Shown here piece after piece: positions 42,901 to 51,712 of a DNA stretch of 64,000 nucleotides. The number at the start of each line of letters is the position of its first letter. Position 1 is the stretch's first letter. Source of the stretch: Streptomyces sp. NBC_01255 (GTDB lineage Bacteria; Actinomycetota; Actinomycetes; Streptomycetales; Streptomycetaceae); contig NZ_CP108474.1 of NCBI RefSeq assembly GCF_036226445.1, positions 5,642,001 to 5,706,000 of the forward strand. The letters run 5' to 3'. The notes under the pieces are model-generated. The model ran no database searches and was not told where the DNA came from. It saw only the letters and a list, made by a program, of their open reading frames with translations. Position numbers and translations under genes: made by a program.

Positions 42901-43314
42901 GGGCCAGGCACCCCGGACGAGGGAGAGCCGCGAGCGGTCGAGAGCGGCGAAGTGGGTGAGGTCCGGATCGCCCTTGCGGGCGGCAGGCGGCTGAAGGCTA
43001 CGGGGCAGCGCGTACGGCCCGGAGCGTTCGAGGCGCCGTACCGTCACCGGGAGCCCCTCGAAGGTCTTCCGCGCCCCGTCCCGCACGGCCTCCTCGGCGC
43101 TCGCCCGCTTCGCGGCGGGGACCTGCCCGGTCACGAGCAGTGAGGCGGCCGACGCGGACCGGCCCTGGAGCCCGGCCTGCAGCGCGGCGTCCCCGATGGA
43201 GGCGGAGAAGGCGGCGAGCGTGGCCAGCACGGTGGTGGTCAGCAGCACGGCGAGCAGTGCCGCGGCCAACAGCAGCCGGTGCGCCCTGACACGCAGGAAT
43301 ACGAACCCCGTCAC
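39910..43314 (-). CDS. FtsX-like ABC transporter permease with glycine-threonine linker
   Basis: A 1134-residue permease with an N-terminal helix (LLLAAALLAVLLTTTVLATL), extracytoplasmic domains and FtsX helix bundles near residues 300-460 and 1010-1120. About residue 710-730 lies a tract of alternating Gly-Thr encoded by a hexanucleotide tandem repeat (41127-41181). It starts at GTG 43314 with AGGGGGATGG close upstream; it is the first gene of the exporter operon. Confidence 0.9.
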   Translation of the reverse strand: MTGFVFLRVRAHRLLLAAALLAVLLTTTVLATLAAFSASIGDAALQAGLQGRSASAASLLVTGQVPAAKRASAEEAVRDGARKTFEGLPVTVRRLERSGPYALPRSLQPPAARKGDPDLTHFAALDRSRLSLVRGAWPSAARTDGVVETAIPEEAARRLRVTPGTVLTLDDRIDGERVKTRITGVYRPVDTADPYWQLDPAGGRGVRSVAFTTYGPLFVAPAVPASGAISAGDTSWLGTADFSGLTTDRMDDLRDSAAAGPKQLAAATDRFGTTVSASTALPAVLEQTQRALVVSRSTLLIVAVQLVLLAGYALLLVARLLSTERSGETALLRARGGSRRRITGLAATEALLLALPAAIAAPLLTGPLTRLFTERSALSSLGVRLDTTPSLQVWSAAAAVALCCAAAVVAPALAAGDGAAVSLRKTRSGTLPAPVRAGADIGLLAVAAVAYWQLQRPAAASAAGGGASVDPVLVAAPALALLAGTVLTLRLLPPAARLAERRAARGRGLSAALAGWQFSRRPLRGAGPVLLLVLAVAMGMLAIGQSGSWERSQRDQADFRVGAAVRVLGTGSGEPMQTERLAAMPGVTAVAPVYRTSMDVNGKSATVLAVDTRTAAGGLLLRPDLAGAPASAVLAPLAPRAGTRPGLPLPAGTRALTVDLRHTTPARSPGALVTAVLEDSNGIPYWQAVGPLPSDGRTHRLTLDLGAMAAGPGTGTGTGTGTGTGTGTGGGRGSVGRLILTGLEVTGQIDNGAKHTQTLHVERLATVRADGSEQMHSPGQLLAPWASAFEQTQLGDPQGIVPATGRPGSAGPGGRPAPYSVSYPLIGKDPGDLLYWGTEAYTVRLTAPRPKAPARLPAVATEEYMAATGAKTGDKVEITIGGEQTDITIDRVVEKLPTTGAATRDVSAATPAATPEDGGAVLVDLVSVNQYLATHQTATDQTAAVAATEWWLSVAPGRADEVAAALRADPDADPERVLVRDEIAAALLGDPLGAGPNAALMAVAVAAAALAAVGFAVGSAGSMRERSAEFGVLRALGTPRRRLARLIAAEQGILIAVGLAVGVGLGTVLARAVIPLIVLTGQATRPVPPVLVELPLGQVALLLAGVAALPLAIVAVIALRRTDPVVTLRHQGER
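41127..41181. repeat. Hexanucleotide tandem repeat in the permease gene
   Basis: GGTGCC-type units repeat about nine times with small variation, encoding a Gly-Thr tract in the long permease. The repeat length is a multiple of 6, so expansion or contraction keeps the frame. Confidence 0.7.
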
Positions 43315-43571
43315 CCATCCCCCTGGAACCCTGAACCACCCTGCGTGCGCCGGACGCCGCCGAAAGTTCTCCGCAAGCCCATCGAGTCCCCCCGGACTTC
43401 CCTGGGATGCTTTCAGAGTGCAGGTGCCGCTGGAAACCGCTTACGGACCGACCTTGATGCGATCGTGACCGTTATTTGACGTTCCGTCTCCGGAATGTGT
43501 CCTGTCAGGGGTGGTGTTCGTGTTCTCGGCCGAGCCCGTCAGCCGCCGTGCGGACCCGGCGGGGAGCGGTG

Positions 43572-43976
43572 TCAGCCGGCGGTGTTCACCATGGAGGCCG
43601 CCGCGTAGGTGAGGTAGCGCCACAGTTCCGCCTCGTGCTCGGGGGCGAGCGCGAGGTCGTCCAGGGCGGCGCGCATGTGGCGGAGCCAGGCGTCGTGGGC
43701 CTCCTGGTCCACCGTGAACGGGGCGTGGCGCATGCGGAGGCGGGGGTGGCCGCGGTGGTCGCTGTAGGTGCGGGGGCCGCCCCAGTACTGCATCAGGAAG
43801 AGCGCGAGGCGCTCCTCCGCCGGACCGAGGTCCTCCTCGGGGTACATCGGGCGCAGCAGCGGGTCCTCCGCGACGCCCTCGTAGAAGCGGTGGACCAGGC
43901 GGCGGAAGGTCTCCTCGCCGCCGACCTGCTCGTAGAAGGTCTGCTCCTGCGTCGTTTCCCCGGGAATCTCGTTCAC
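43572..43976 (-). CDS. glbO: Group II truncated haemoglobin (TrHbO)
   Basis: A 134-residue globin. The sequence QYWGGPRTYSDHRGHPRLRM then RHAPF contains the proximal-histidine region and is nearly identical to mycobacterial GlbO. The downstream DAWLRHM carries the G8 tryptophan typical of group II. YEQVGGEETF and RFYEGV supply helix A/B with the B10 tyrosine position. It probably binds oxygen or detoxifies reactive nitrogen species. Standalone gene on the minus strand, 257 bp from the exporter operon. Confidence 0.93.
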   Translation of the reverse strand: MNEIPGETTQEQTFYEQVGGEETFRRLVHRFYEGVAEDPLLRPMYPEEDLGPAEERLALFLMQYWGGPRTYSDHRGHPRLRMRHAPFTVDQEAHDAWLRHMRAALDDLALAPEHEAELWRYLTYAAASMVNTAG

Positions 43977-44085
43977 CGTTCCATCGTCTCAGATGGCCGG
44001 GCCGAGGACCGGAGGCCTAGGACCGCCCGTACTCGTACCCGTACGGGCGGTCGCCCGGAGGCCCCTGCGGCGGGAGAGTGGAGGC

Positions 44086-45060
44086 ATGGGCGGAGAGCCG
44101 TGGGGTGAGTTCGCCGGGGCCGGCGCGCGGGAGCGGCGGGCGCTCGTGCGGCGGATCGAGGCGGACGGCGCGCTGTCCGACCCCGCCTGGCGGGCCGCCT
44201 TCGCCGAGGTCCCGCGCCATCTCTTCGTCCCGTACTTCTACGTCTCCGGGACCGGCGGCTACGAGCGGCTCTGGGCCGGCGACCCCGACCCCGTGCGGCG
44301 GGAGCGCTGGCTGCGCGGCACCTACGCGGACACCGCGATCGCCACCCGCGTACGCGACGGGGAGCTGGTCTCCTCCGCCAGCCAGCCCTCCCTGATGGCG
44401 CTCATGCTCCACGCCCTGGACGTGCGCGACGGCGACGACGTCCTGGAGATCGGCGCCGGGACCGGCTACCACGCGGCCCTGCTCTGCCACCGGCTCGGCG
44501 AGCAGCACGTCACCACCGTCGACCTCGACGAGGAGATCGCCGAGTCCGCCCGGACCCATCTCGCCGTCGCCGGGTACCGGCCCGCGGTGCTCGCCGCCGA
44601 CGGGGCCCGGGGCTGTCCCGACCGTGCCCCCTACGACCGGATCGTCGCGACCTGCGCGGTGCCCGCCGTCCCGTACCCCTGGCTCGCCCAGTGCCGGCCC
44701 GGCGCGCTGGTCCTCACCCCGCTCTCCACCGGGCTGCTCCTGCTGCGGGTGCGCGACGGCACCCACGCGGAGGGGCGGTTCCTGGAGACCTCGGCGTACT
44801 TCGTGGCGCTGCGGGGCGTCGCCGCCCACGTCCCGGAGAGTCGCGTCCCGCGCCACGGTCCCGCCGGGGACGAACGCTTCCGCTTCCTGTGCGGTCTCGT
44901 CGCCGAGGTCCTGGACAGACGCGAAGCGCTCTCGCTCTGGCTGCGCGAGGGACGGCCGGAGCGGGAGCGCTTCGGGGTGACGGTCAGCGGCGACCGGCAG
45001 TGGGCCTGGCTGGACGAGCCCGGAGGGCCCTACGCCTGGCCCCTGCCGTCCGCCGGTTAG
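44086..45060 (+). CDS. Protein-L-isoaspartate O-methyltransferase-like methyltransferase
   Basis: A 324-residue protein. PRHLFVPYFY and SSASQPSLMALML precede the SAM motif VLEIGAGTGYHAALL (about residues 120-134), then VTTVDLDEEIAESA and YDRIVATCAVPAVPYPWLAQ, which is the PCMT order. The C-terminal 100 residues are an actinobacterial extension. In Streptomyces such genes often tailor peptides such as lanthipeptides, but no precursor is nearby, so an isoaspartate repair role is as likely. ATG 44086 has GAGAGTGGAGG upstream. Confidence 0.85.
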   Translation: MGGEPWGEFAGAGARERRALVRRIEADGALSDPAWRAAFAEVPRHLFVPYFYVSGTGGYERLWAGDPDPVRRERWLRGTYADTAIATRVRDGELVSSASQPSLMALMLHALDVRDGDDVLEIGAGTGYHAALLCHRLGEQHVTTVDLDEEIAESARTHLAVAGYRPAVLAADGARGCPDRAPYDRIVATCAVPAVPYPWLAQCRPGALVLTPLSTGLLLLRVRDGTHAEGRFLETSAYFVALRGVAAHVPESRVPRHGPAGDERFRFLCGLVAEVLDRREALSLWLREGRPERERFGVTVSGDRQWAWLDEPGGPYAWPLPSAG

Positions 45061-45082
45061 GGCCTGTCCGGCGGATCATGGC

Positions 45083-46372
45083 CTAGCCGCGGCGGATCGT
45101 GATCGTCGTCCAGGCGCCGACGTGCACCCGGTCGCCCTCCTGGAGCTGGACGGGGACGTAGGGCTGGATCGGCTCCTCGCCGCCGTTGATCGTGGTGCCG
45201 TTGGTGGAGTTCTGGTCCACCACAGCCCACGACCCGTCCGGCTGCTGCACGAGCACGGCGTGCTGGTGCGAGACGCCCGGGTCCTCCGGCGGCACCGACA
45301 GGTCGATGTCGGGGGACTCGCCGGTGGAGTGCCGGCGGCGGCCGATGGAGATCTGGTTGCCCTGGAGCGGCAGGTGCTTGTCCGGCGAGTACGCGGGCAG
45401 GTTGAGGCCCGTGGCCTCCGGGCCGCTGCGGTGCATCATCGCCATGAAGTACTCGCGGTCCGGGCCGATGACCGCGGTCCACCCCAGAGGCGGCCGCGGC
45501 GGCTCGTGCTGGAACTGCTGCGGCTGCTGCTGGTGGTGTTGCTGCTGGGGCGGCTGCTGGTGCTGGAACTGCTGCTGCTGCGGGGGCTGCGGCGGGGCCT
45601 GGTGCTGCGGGGGCTGCGGCTGCGACGGCGGCGACAGGACCCAGTCGTCGTCCGCGCGCGGCTGCGGCGGCGCGGGCGGGACCGGCGCCTGGACCGGGGC
45701 CTGCGGCGGCGGCGCCTGGAGGTACGCGGGCGGCGCCTGCTGCTGCTGTACGGGCGGCTGCATCGGCTGCTGCATCGGAGGCTGCTGCACCGGCGGACGC
45801 TGCGGGGCCTGGTGGTGCGTGGGCTCGGCGCCCAGCGGCTCGGCCGGGCGGTTCACCTGGGAGGGGCGCGAGCCCTGGTACCCGAAGGGATCCTGCTGAG
45901 GCGGCTGCGGGGGCTGCTGCTGCGGCGGGGGCGGCGGCGGGGACTGGAAGCCGGGCGGCAGGTTCAGGCCGGGCGGCGGCCCGGACTGCTGCGGAGCCAG
46001 CGGCGTGTAGGAGGTCGCCGTGTTCGTGAGGAAGTTCCAGCGGCACTCCTCGCAGAAGGGCGCCATGTGCTCACGCGGGGTACGGCACTGCGGGCAGAGC
46101 TCCGCCTGCGCGGTCGCGTTCGGGTCGCCCCCGTGACCGAAGCCGCCGGGAGCACCGGGGCCGCCGTGCCCACCGGGAGCGCCGTGGCCGCCGGGCGGCG
46201 GGCCCATCGGGGGCTGGCCGGGGCCGCCGGGACCCGGGTATCCGTACGCGGGCGGCGGCGGGGGAGGCGGCGGTACGGCACCCGCAGGCGCGCCCGCCCC
46301 GGCCATGCGATGGCCGCAGACCTCGCACCAGTCGTCGGAGACCGACTGGTGTCCGTTCGGGCAGGTCGGCAT
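45083..46372 (-). CDS. FHA-domain protein with N-terminal zinc ribbons
   Basis: A 429-residue protein. Two zinc-ribbon pairs (CPNGH...CEVCGH at residues 4-22; CPQC...CEEC around 93-113) flank a Gly/Pro-rich stretch. A long Gln/Pro linker (about 130-305) leads to a C-terminal FHA domain with IGRRRHS, VSHQHAV and NSTNGTTING. FHA domains read phosphothreonine. As the last gene of the pknG operon it may be the kinase's target, analogous to GarA in mycobacteria, though GarA lacks the long linker. Confidence 0.88.
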   Translation of the reverse strand: MPTCPNGHQSVSDDWCEVCGHRMAGAGAPAGAVPPPPPPPPAYGYPGPGGPGQPPMGPPPGGHGAPGGHGGPGAPGGFGHGGDPNATAQAELCPQCRTPREHMAPFCEECRWNFLTNTATSYTPLAPQQSGPPPGLNLPPGFQSPPPPPPQQQPPQPPQQDPFGYQGSRPSQVNRPAEPLGAEPTHHQAPQRPPVQQPPMQQPMQPPVQQQQAPPAYLQAPPPQAPVQAPVPPAPPQPRADDDWVLSPPSQPQPPQHQAPPQPPQQQQFQHQQPPQQQHHQQQPQQFQHEPPRPPLGWTAVIGPDREYFMAMMHRSGPEATGLNLPAYSPDKHLPLQGNQISIGRRRHSTGESPDIDLSVPPEDPGVSHQHAVLVQQPDGSWAVVDQNSTNGTTINGGEEPIQPYVPVQLQEGDRVHVGAWTTITIRRG

Positions 46373-46420
46373 GTCAGTGCTTCCCCCTCTCGTCGTCCGG
46401 CCCGGCGGGCCGGGCTGCCT

Positions 46421-47746
46421 CTACCTCTTGACGCGAACGGTCTTGGTGGAGCGGGTCTCGAGTGTCATCTCGTCCGCTTCCGCGACCTTCGCCTTCAAAC
46501 GCACAGTACCCGTCGCCGCGTCGACGACGTCGACCACCTTCGAAAGGAGTTTCGCCGTATCCGCGTTGCCGGAGGCCGCCGCGAGCTGCACCGCGCGGCC
46601 CAGTTTCGCCGTCGCGCCGTCGTGATCGCCCGATTTGCGGGCATCGAGACCCTGCTGGATGACGTCCGCGAGCTCCGCCTGCCCCGTGTAGTGCGCGACC
46701 TGCGGATTGATCGACGTGGACATCACCAGGTCGTCCGTCCACACCGCCCGTACCAGTCCTTGAGACAGCGGCCGGGGGTCGCCGCCCGCCGGATCCGGGG
46801 CGATCAGGGAGACCCGGGCGGCGAGCATCTCCTGGCCGATCGCGGCCCGCGGGACGCGCACGCTCACGTGGTAGTCGCGGGACTCGTCGCCCCACGAGCC
46901 CGTCGGGTAGTCCCCGGCGCGCGGTCCGGCCTCGGTGCGCCGGCCGGTCAGGTCCTCGACCGTCGGCGCCACCTGCTTCACGTATCCGATCTCCACCCCG
47001 ACCGGCGTCCACAGGCGCAGCACGACGTCCGCCACGCCCTTGCCCATCGCCTGCTCCATCATCGCCGTGAAGTCGGCGGCGAGACCGGCCGGGTCGGCGA
47101 CGATGTCGGCCGTGCCGAGGAGCGCCGAGGCGATCGCCGTGACCTCCTTGACCTCCCAGTCCGTGCCGACCCCGCGCGCGTCACAGGTGAACCGGCCCGC
47201 ACAGGCGTCCAGCGCGGCCCGCAGCTCCTCGGGCGACTCGTGCTCGTTGCGGCCGTCGGTGAGCAGGATGCCGTGCCGGATGGCGAGTCCGGCGGAGGAG
47301 AGCAGCCGGTCCGCGAGGCGCAGCCAGGTGCCGATCGCCGTGCCGCCACCGGCCGACAGGCTTCGCAGCGCCTGCTTTGCCTCCGCCCGGGTCCGGGCGT
47401 CCGCGACGGCCAGGCGGCCGTTCCCCGGGTAGACCTCCTTCGCCACGTGCGTACCGGCGACGACGGCGAAGGACGTGCCGTCGCGCAGGGTGTCGACGGC
47501 GGCGGCGGTCGCCTCGCGGGCGCCGCGCATCTTGGTGGCGGGGTAGTCCATCGAGCCGGAACAGTCGACCATGATCACCACGCCGGCCCCGCCGCCGTCC
47601 GCGTACCCGGAGACGCCGGTGGTGCCGCCCCCGGTCGAGGTGACCGTGACGATGGCGCTGACCTCGCGGCCGCCCTCAGGCAGGAACTCGTTCTGGTACA
47701 CGTCCACGGAGAACTGCGGCGCGGTCGGCTTGGCGAAGTTCGCCAT
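46421..47746 (-). CDS. VWA-domain protein
   Basis: A 441-residue soluble protein. The von Willebrand A domain has MIDAS residues DCSGSM (DxSxS, about residues 61-66), GGGTAIG and LTDGRNEH. The C-terminal half is beta-rich plus a helical repeat-like tail (GLDARKSGDHDGATAKLGRA). VWA proteins assemble complexes by metal-dependent binding. ATG 47746 has GAGGAGCC upstream. It lies between the phosphatase and FHA genes. Confidence 0.9.
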   Translation of the reverse strand: MANFAKPTAPQFSVDVYQNEFLPEGGREVSAIVTVTSTGGGTTGVSGYADGGGAGVVIMVDCSGSMDYPATKMRGAREATAAAVDTLRDGTSFAVVAGTHVAKEVYPGNGRLAVADARTRAEAKQALRSLSAGGGTAIGTWLRLADRLLSSAGLAIRHGILLTDGRNEHESPEELRAALDACAGRFTCDARGVGTDWEVKEVTAIASALLGTADIVADPAGLAADFTAMMEQAMGKGVADVVLRLWTPVGVEIGYVKQVAPTVEDLTGRRTEAGPRAGDYPTGSWGDESRDYHVSVRVPRAAIGQEMLAARVSLIAPDPAGGDPRPLSQGLVRAVWTDDLVMSTSINPQVAHYTGQAELADVIQQGLDARKSGDHDGATAKLGRAVQLAAASGNADTAKLLSKVVDVVDAATGTVRLKAKVAEADEMTLETRSTKTVRVKR

Positions 47747-47807
47747 CTGTTTCGGCTCCTCGGGAGACGACGGGAAGAGTGCGGGGACAGGGGGGACCGG
47801 CGGCCGC

Positions 47808-49187
47808 TCAGGCGGATCCTGCCCCTGGGAGAGCGACGGTGAACGGCAGCAGCGCCACCGTGATGTTGTCGTGGCCTCCGCCGTCGAGGGCATGGCCGAC
47901 CAGGGCCTGCGCGGCGGCCAGCGGGCGGCCCGCCGCGTCCGGCGGGACGACCCGCGCCATGTCCTCGGCGCCCTCCGCGTAGTTCCAGAGCCCGTCGGTG
48001 CAGACCACGACCACCCCGGAGCGGTCCGGCTTGAACGCGGCCGTGTGCGGGTCCAGTTCGTACGCGTCGGCGCCCAGCCAGCCGGTGATCGCGTGGGCGC
48101 GCTCGTCCGCGTACGCCTCGGCCTCGTTCATCAGGCCCGCCGCGACCATCTGGGCGGCCCACGAGTCGTCCTCGGTGAGCCGCGCGGACGGGGTGGTGCG
48201 GTCGGCCGGCACCCAGTAGACGCGGCTGTCCCCGACCCAGCCGACGACGAGCAGGCCGTCGGCGACGACGGAGCCGACGATCGTGCAGGCCGGGGAGTTC
48301 CGGTGCGGGTCGTGCTCGGCCCCGTCCGGGCCGGGCTCCTCCGCGAGGGAGTTGACGGCCTCTGCGGCGGCGACGATCGCCTCGTGCATCGCCTGCTGCG
48401 GATGGATGCCGCGGGGCAGCGCGGCGAGCAGCGCGGCGCCGGCCGCCTGCGCGGCGGCGGCGGAGGCCTCGTCGGGGCGGGTCGCCGAGGAGACGCCGTC
48501 GCAGACGATCGCGAAGGAGGCGGGGGAGCCGTCGGGGAGGGTGGTCGCCGAGACGGCGAACGCGTCCTCGTTGCGGTGGTGGCGCAGTCCCCGGTCGCTG
48601 ACGGCGGCGACGGTGTCGAGCTCCTGCTCCATATGGTCCCGCTCGCGCGGCTGCGCGTGCCCGCAGTTCTCGCAGTAGCCGTCGGTGTCCACCCGCCCGG
48701 CCCGGCAGGCCACGCACAACGCGGCCGCGGCCGCGTCGGGGGCAGGCGCGGGCGCCGGCGGCTCGGCCTGGGCCTGGGGCTCGGCCGAGGGCTGGGCCCG
48801 GGGCGGGTCCACCTGTACCGCGGTACGGGGGTCGGGGGCGGCGAGCTCGAAGTCCCCGCCCGGCGCGGGCGTGCCCGCCGGCACCGGGCCGTCCGTGCGG
48901 ACCGCCATCGTGGGCAGGTCACGGCCGCCGGAGTCGGTGCCCGGCAGGTCGCCGGGGTGCTGGGTCGCCGTCGAGAGCGAACCGGCCTCCCGGGGCGGGG
49001 CGGCCGGCCATTCGACGGGGGCGACGATGGCCACGGTCGGGCGGTCCGGCTCCGTCTCGGCCGCCGGGGCGGCCGTCAGGTCGTAGCCGCACGCCCCGCA
49101 GTACCGGTCACCCGAGTCCAGCGGCTCCGCGCAGCCCGGGCAGGCGGCGAGTCCGTGCGACGGCTTCGGCTTCGGCTTCTGGGACAT
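47808..49187 (-). CDS. PP2C-family protein phosphatase with zinc ribbons
   Basis: A 459-residue protein. N-terminal CPGCAEPL...YCGACG and a second CVACRAG...YCENCG ribbon are joined by a Pro/Ala linker. The PP2C domain (about residue 190 onward) has DRGLRHHRNEDAF, FAIVCDGVSS, GWVGDSRVYWV, CTDGLWNY and GGHDNITVALL, so the metal-binding aspartates are present. It probably reverses PknG phosphorylation. ATG 49185-49187 lies 2 bp after the kinase stop, with GTGAGG just upstream. Confidence 0.93.
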   Translation of the reverse strand: MSQKPKPKPSHGLAACPGCAEPLDSGDRYCGACGYDLTAAPAAETEPDRPTVAIVAPVEWPAAPPREAGSLSTATQHPGDLPGTDSGGRDLPTMAVRTDGPVPAGTPAPGGDFELAAPDPRTAVQVDPPRAQPSAEPQAQAEPPAPAPAPDAAAAALCVACRAGRVDTDGYCENCGHAQPRERDHMEQELDTVAAVSDRGLRHHRNEDAFAVSATTLPDGSPASFAIVCDGVSSATRPDEASAAAAQAAGAALLAALPRGIHPQQAMHEAIVAAAEAVNSLAEEPGPDGAEHDPHRNSPACTIVGSVVADGLLVVGWVGDSRVYWVPADRTTPSARLTEDDSWAAQMVAAGLMNEAEAYADERAHAITGWLGADAYELDPHTAAFKPDRSGVVVVCTDGLWNYAEGAEDMARVVPPDAAGRPLAAAQALVGHALDGGGHDNITVALLPFTVALPGAGSA

Positions 49188-49189
49188 CC

Positions 49190-51712
49190 TCACACCCACG
49201 TCCGGGGGCGGAAGCGGTTGGCCCGCTCCACCAGTTCGATCCTCTCCTCGCCCCGCTGGGCGAGCCGGGCCAGCACCCGGTACGAGCGTTCGAGGCCGAA
49301 GCGCAGTCCGCGCTCGTCCAGTTCACTCCCGAGCAGCAGCGCGCCGCCGCCCGGTGCCGCACCGGGACTCCCGGAGAGTACCCAGTCGAGGGCCGTCCCG
49401 AGGACCTCCGTCGACAACTGCTCCCGGCGGACCGCGTCGAGACCGAAGCCCTGGAGCGCGGAGACCTGCGCCGCGGCGGCCGTCAGTTCGGCGCCGAGCG
49501 GCTCGTGCGCCGGGCGCCGCCGGAGCCGCGCCCGCACGGCCGCGACCCGGGCCGCCGTGTAGTGGATCGAGGCCTCCGGCACGGACTCCAGGGTCCGTAC
49601 GGCTCCGGCGCGGTCGCCCGCCGCGAGCTGCACGCGGGCGAGCCCGAAGGCCGCGCTGACGAAGCTCGGGTCGGTGGCCCACACGAGCCGGTAGTACTCC
49701 GCGGCGTTGTCCAGCTGGCCGAGGACCTCGGCGCAGATCCCGAGCGCCAGCTTCGGCGCCGGCTCCCCGGGGAAGGCGTCGTAGATCGCGTCGAAGGCGA
49801 GCGCCGCGAGCTCGTGGTCCCCGGTCACCAGCGACGTCACGCCCCGGTACCAGACCACCCGCCAGTCGTCCGGGTCCCGCTCCTCCAGCGCCGCGAGGGT
49901 CCGTACGGCGGTGGGCGCGTCGCCCAGCTCCAGGTGGGCCCGCAGGGTGCGCAGCCGCAGTTCGGTGGAGGGCGCGGGCGCGCCCTGGAGCGCGCCGAGC
50001 AGCTCGGCGGGGGCGGCGGCCAGCAGACCGGCGAGGAATCCGGCGTTCGGGTCGCCCGTGTCGACGCGCGGCACGGGCAGCGCGAGCCCGGTGGCGGACG
50101 CGTCGAGCGCCGCGAGCAACCACCCGAGCCCGGCCCCGGCCTCCGGTCCGCCGCCGGGAAGCGGCTGACGTGCACCGCCCCGCTTCCCGGTACCCTTCCG
50201 TGCCCCGAGCAGCGACACGTCCTCCGTCAGTTCGGCGAACAGCGCGGTGTCCGTCACCCGGACCTCCGTGCCGAACAGCGTCGAGAGCGCGGGACGCGGA
50301 CGCCCCGACTGGAGCGCCACCACCTCCCGCAGGACGCCCGTCAGCTGCTCCGCCATCTCCTGCGCGGAGGAGAACCGCCGCGCGGGGTCCGGATCCGTGG
50401 CGCGGACCAGGAAGCGGTAGAACGACTCGTACGTCCGGAAGACCGTGATGTGCTCCGGGTCGGGCAGCGAGTCCACGAACACGTTCGTGTAGCCCTGGAA
50501 GTCGAACGTCATCACGGCCAGCGTCCGCGCCACCGTGTACAGGTCGCTGGCCACCGACGGGCCGACCTCGGCCACCTCCGGTGCCTGGTAGCCGACCGTG
50601 CCGTAGATCGCCGACTCGTCGTCGTCCATCCGCCGGACCGCGCCCATGTCGATGAGCTTCAGCTGGTCCTCGCTCTGGATGGCGTTGTCGACCTTGAAGT
50701 CGCAGTACAGCAGGTTCCGGCTGTGCAGATGGCCGAGCGCCTCCAGGGCCTCGATCCCGTACGCGCAGGCCTGCTCCACCGGCAGCGGGTCGCGTCGGCC
50801 GTCCGGGGTCCGCCGGTCGTTGGCGATCTCCTTGAGCGACTTGCCGCCGACGTACTCCATGACGATGTAGCCGTCCATGGAGCCGGTGCGCTGGTCGAGG
50901 TGCTCGACGAAGTTGTAGATCCGGACGATGTTGGAGTGCTCGATCTCGGCGAGGAAGCGGCGCTCCGAGATGGCCGCGGCCATCGCGTCCTGGTCGCCGG
51001 TGTCGAGCAGGCCCTTGAGCACCACCCACCGGTCGGAGACCGCCCGGTCGACGGCGAGGTAGACCCAGCCGAGACCGCCGTGCGCGAGGCAGCCTGCGAC
51101 CTCGTACTGGCCGTGGACGATGTCCCCGCCGGTCAGCTTCGGCACGAAGGAGTACGGGTGCCCGCACTTGGTGCAGAAGCCCTCCGTACGGCCCGGCCGG
51201 TCACCGCGCGAACGGCCCACCGGCGCCCCGCAGTCGGAACGGGAGCAGAAACGCTTCCGCTCCGGCACCTCCGGGTTCTCCATCACCGCGCCCCGCGGGT
51301 CGGGACGCGGCACCTCGGGGATCGTCACCAGGCCCGCGCCCAGCCGGTTCCGGGCGGACTGCCCGGTCGACGTGCCCGAGCTGCGCACCGACACCGAGCG
51401 GCCCCCGGAGGCACCGGAGAGCGAGCGCGAGAGACGGCCGGACACCGAACGGCGGGACGTCGATGAGCGAGACGAGGCGCGCGAGGACGCCCGCGAGCTC
51501 CGCGACGAGCTCGAATCGGGCCCGCCGATGCCGCCCGTACCGGCTCTGCCGGGTACGGCCATGCCGGTCGGCGTCGAACCGATCAGCCCACCGGGAGCGA
51601 CGACCGGCGCGAGCCCGCAGGTGTCGCAGTACAGCTCGCCGCCTCCCATGTCCTCGTACGAACCCTCGCACGAGGGACGCTGACAGCTCCCCACACCCGT
51701 CTCCCCGCTCAC
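49190..51712 (-). CDS. pknG: PknG-like serine/threonine protein kinase
   Basis: An 840-residue protein. N-terminal rubredoxin-like CxxC pairs (CQRPSCEG...CDTCG and CSRSDCGA...CTKCG) surround an Arg/Ser-rich segment. The kinase domain has the Gly loop AHGGLGWVY, LKGL lysine, catalytic LLYCDFKVDNAI and LIDMGAV in the DFG position. A TPR-like helical C-terminus follows. That is the PknG architecture. GTG 51712 is coupled (GTGA) to the preceding gene; a longer frame to 52036 runs only through that gene. Lying with glnH and glnX supports amino-acid sensing as in mycobacteria. Confidence 0.94.
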   Translation of the reverse strand: MSGETGVGSCQRPSCEGSYEDMGGGELYCDTCGLAPVVAPGGLIGSTPTGMAVPGRAGTGGIGGPDSSSSRSSRASSRASSRSSTSRRSVSGRLSRSLSGASGGRSVSVRSSGTSTGQSARNRLGAGLVTIPEVPRPDPRGAVMENPEVPERKRFCSRSDCGAPVGRSRGDRPGRTEGFCTKCGHPYSFVPKLTGGDIVHGQYEVAGCLAHGGLGWVYLAVDRAVSDRWVVLKGLLDTGDQDAMAAAISERRFLAEIEHSNIVRIYNFVEHLDQRTGSMDGYIVMEYVGGKSLKEIANDRRTPDGRRDPLPVEQACAYGIEALEALGHLHSRNLLYCDFKVDNAIQSEDQLKLIDMGAVRRMDDDESAIYGTVGYQAPEVAEVGPSVASDLYTVARTLAVMTFDFQGYTNVFVDSLPDPEHITVFRTYESFYRFLVRATDPDPARRFSSAQEMAEQLTGVLREVVALQSGRPRPALSTLFGTEVRVTDTALFAELTEDVSLLGARKGTGKRGGARQPLPGGGPEAGAGLGWLLAALDASATGLALPVPRVDTGDPNAGFLAGLLAAAPAELLGALQGAPAPSTELRLRTLRAHLELGDAPTAVRTLAALEERDPDDWRVVWYRGVTSLVTGDHELAALAFDAIYDAFPGEPAPKLALGICAEVLGQLDNAAEYYRLVWATDPSFVSAAFGLARVQLAAGDRAGAVRTLESVPEASIHYTAARVAAVRARLRRRPAHEPLGAELTAAAAQVSALQGFGLDAVRREQLSTEVLGTALDWVLSGSPGAAPGGGALLLGSELDERGLRFGLERSYRVLARLAQRGEERIELVERANRFRPRTWV

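Noticed and set aside
38369..43143. Very long plus-strand frames opposite the permease genes
   Set aside because: Composition is glycine/arginine-rich with no domain; the minus-strand genes are clear FtsX-like permeases.
36028..45079. GACAGGCCCTA (36028) and its complement (45059) as ends of an insertion sequence
   Set aside because: No transposase between them and no target duplication; more likely a common Streptomyces intergenic word.
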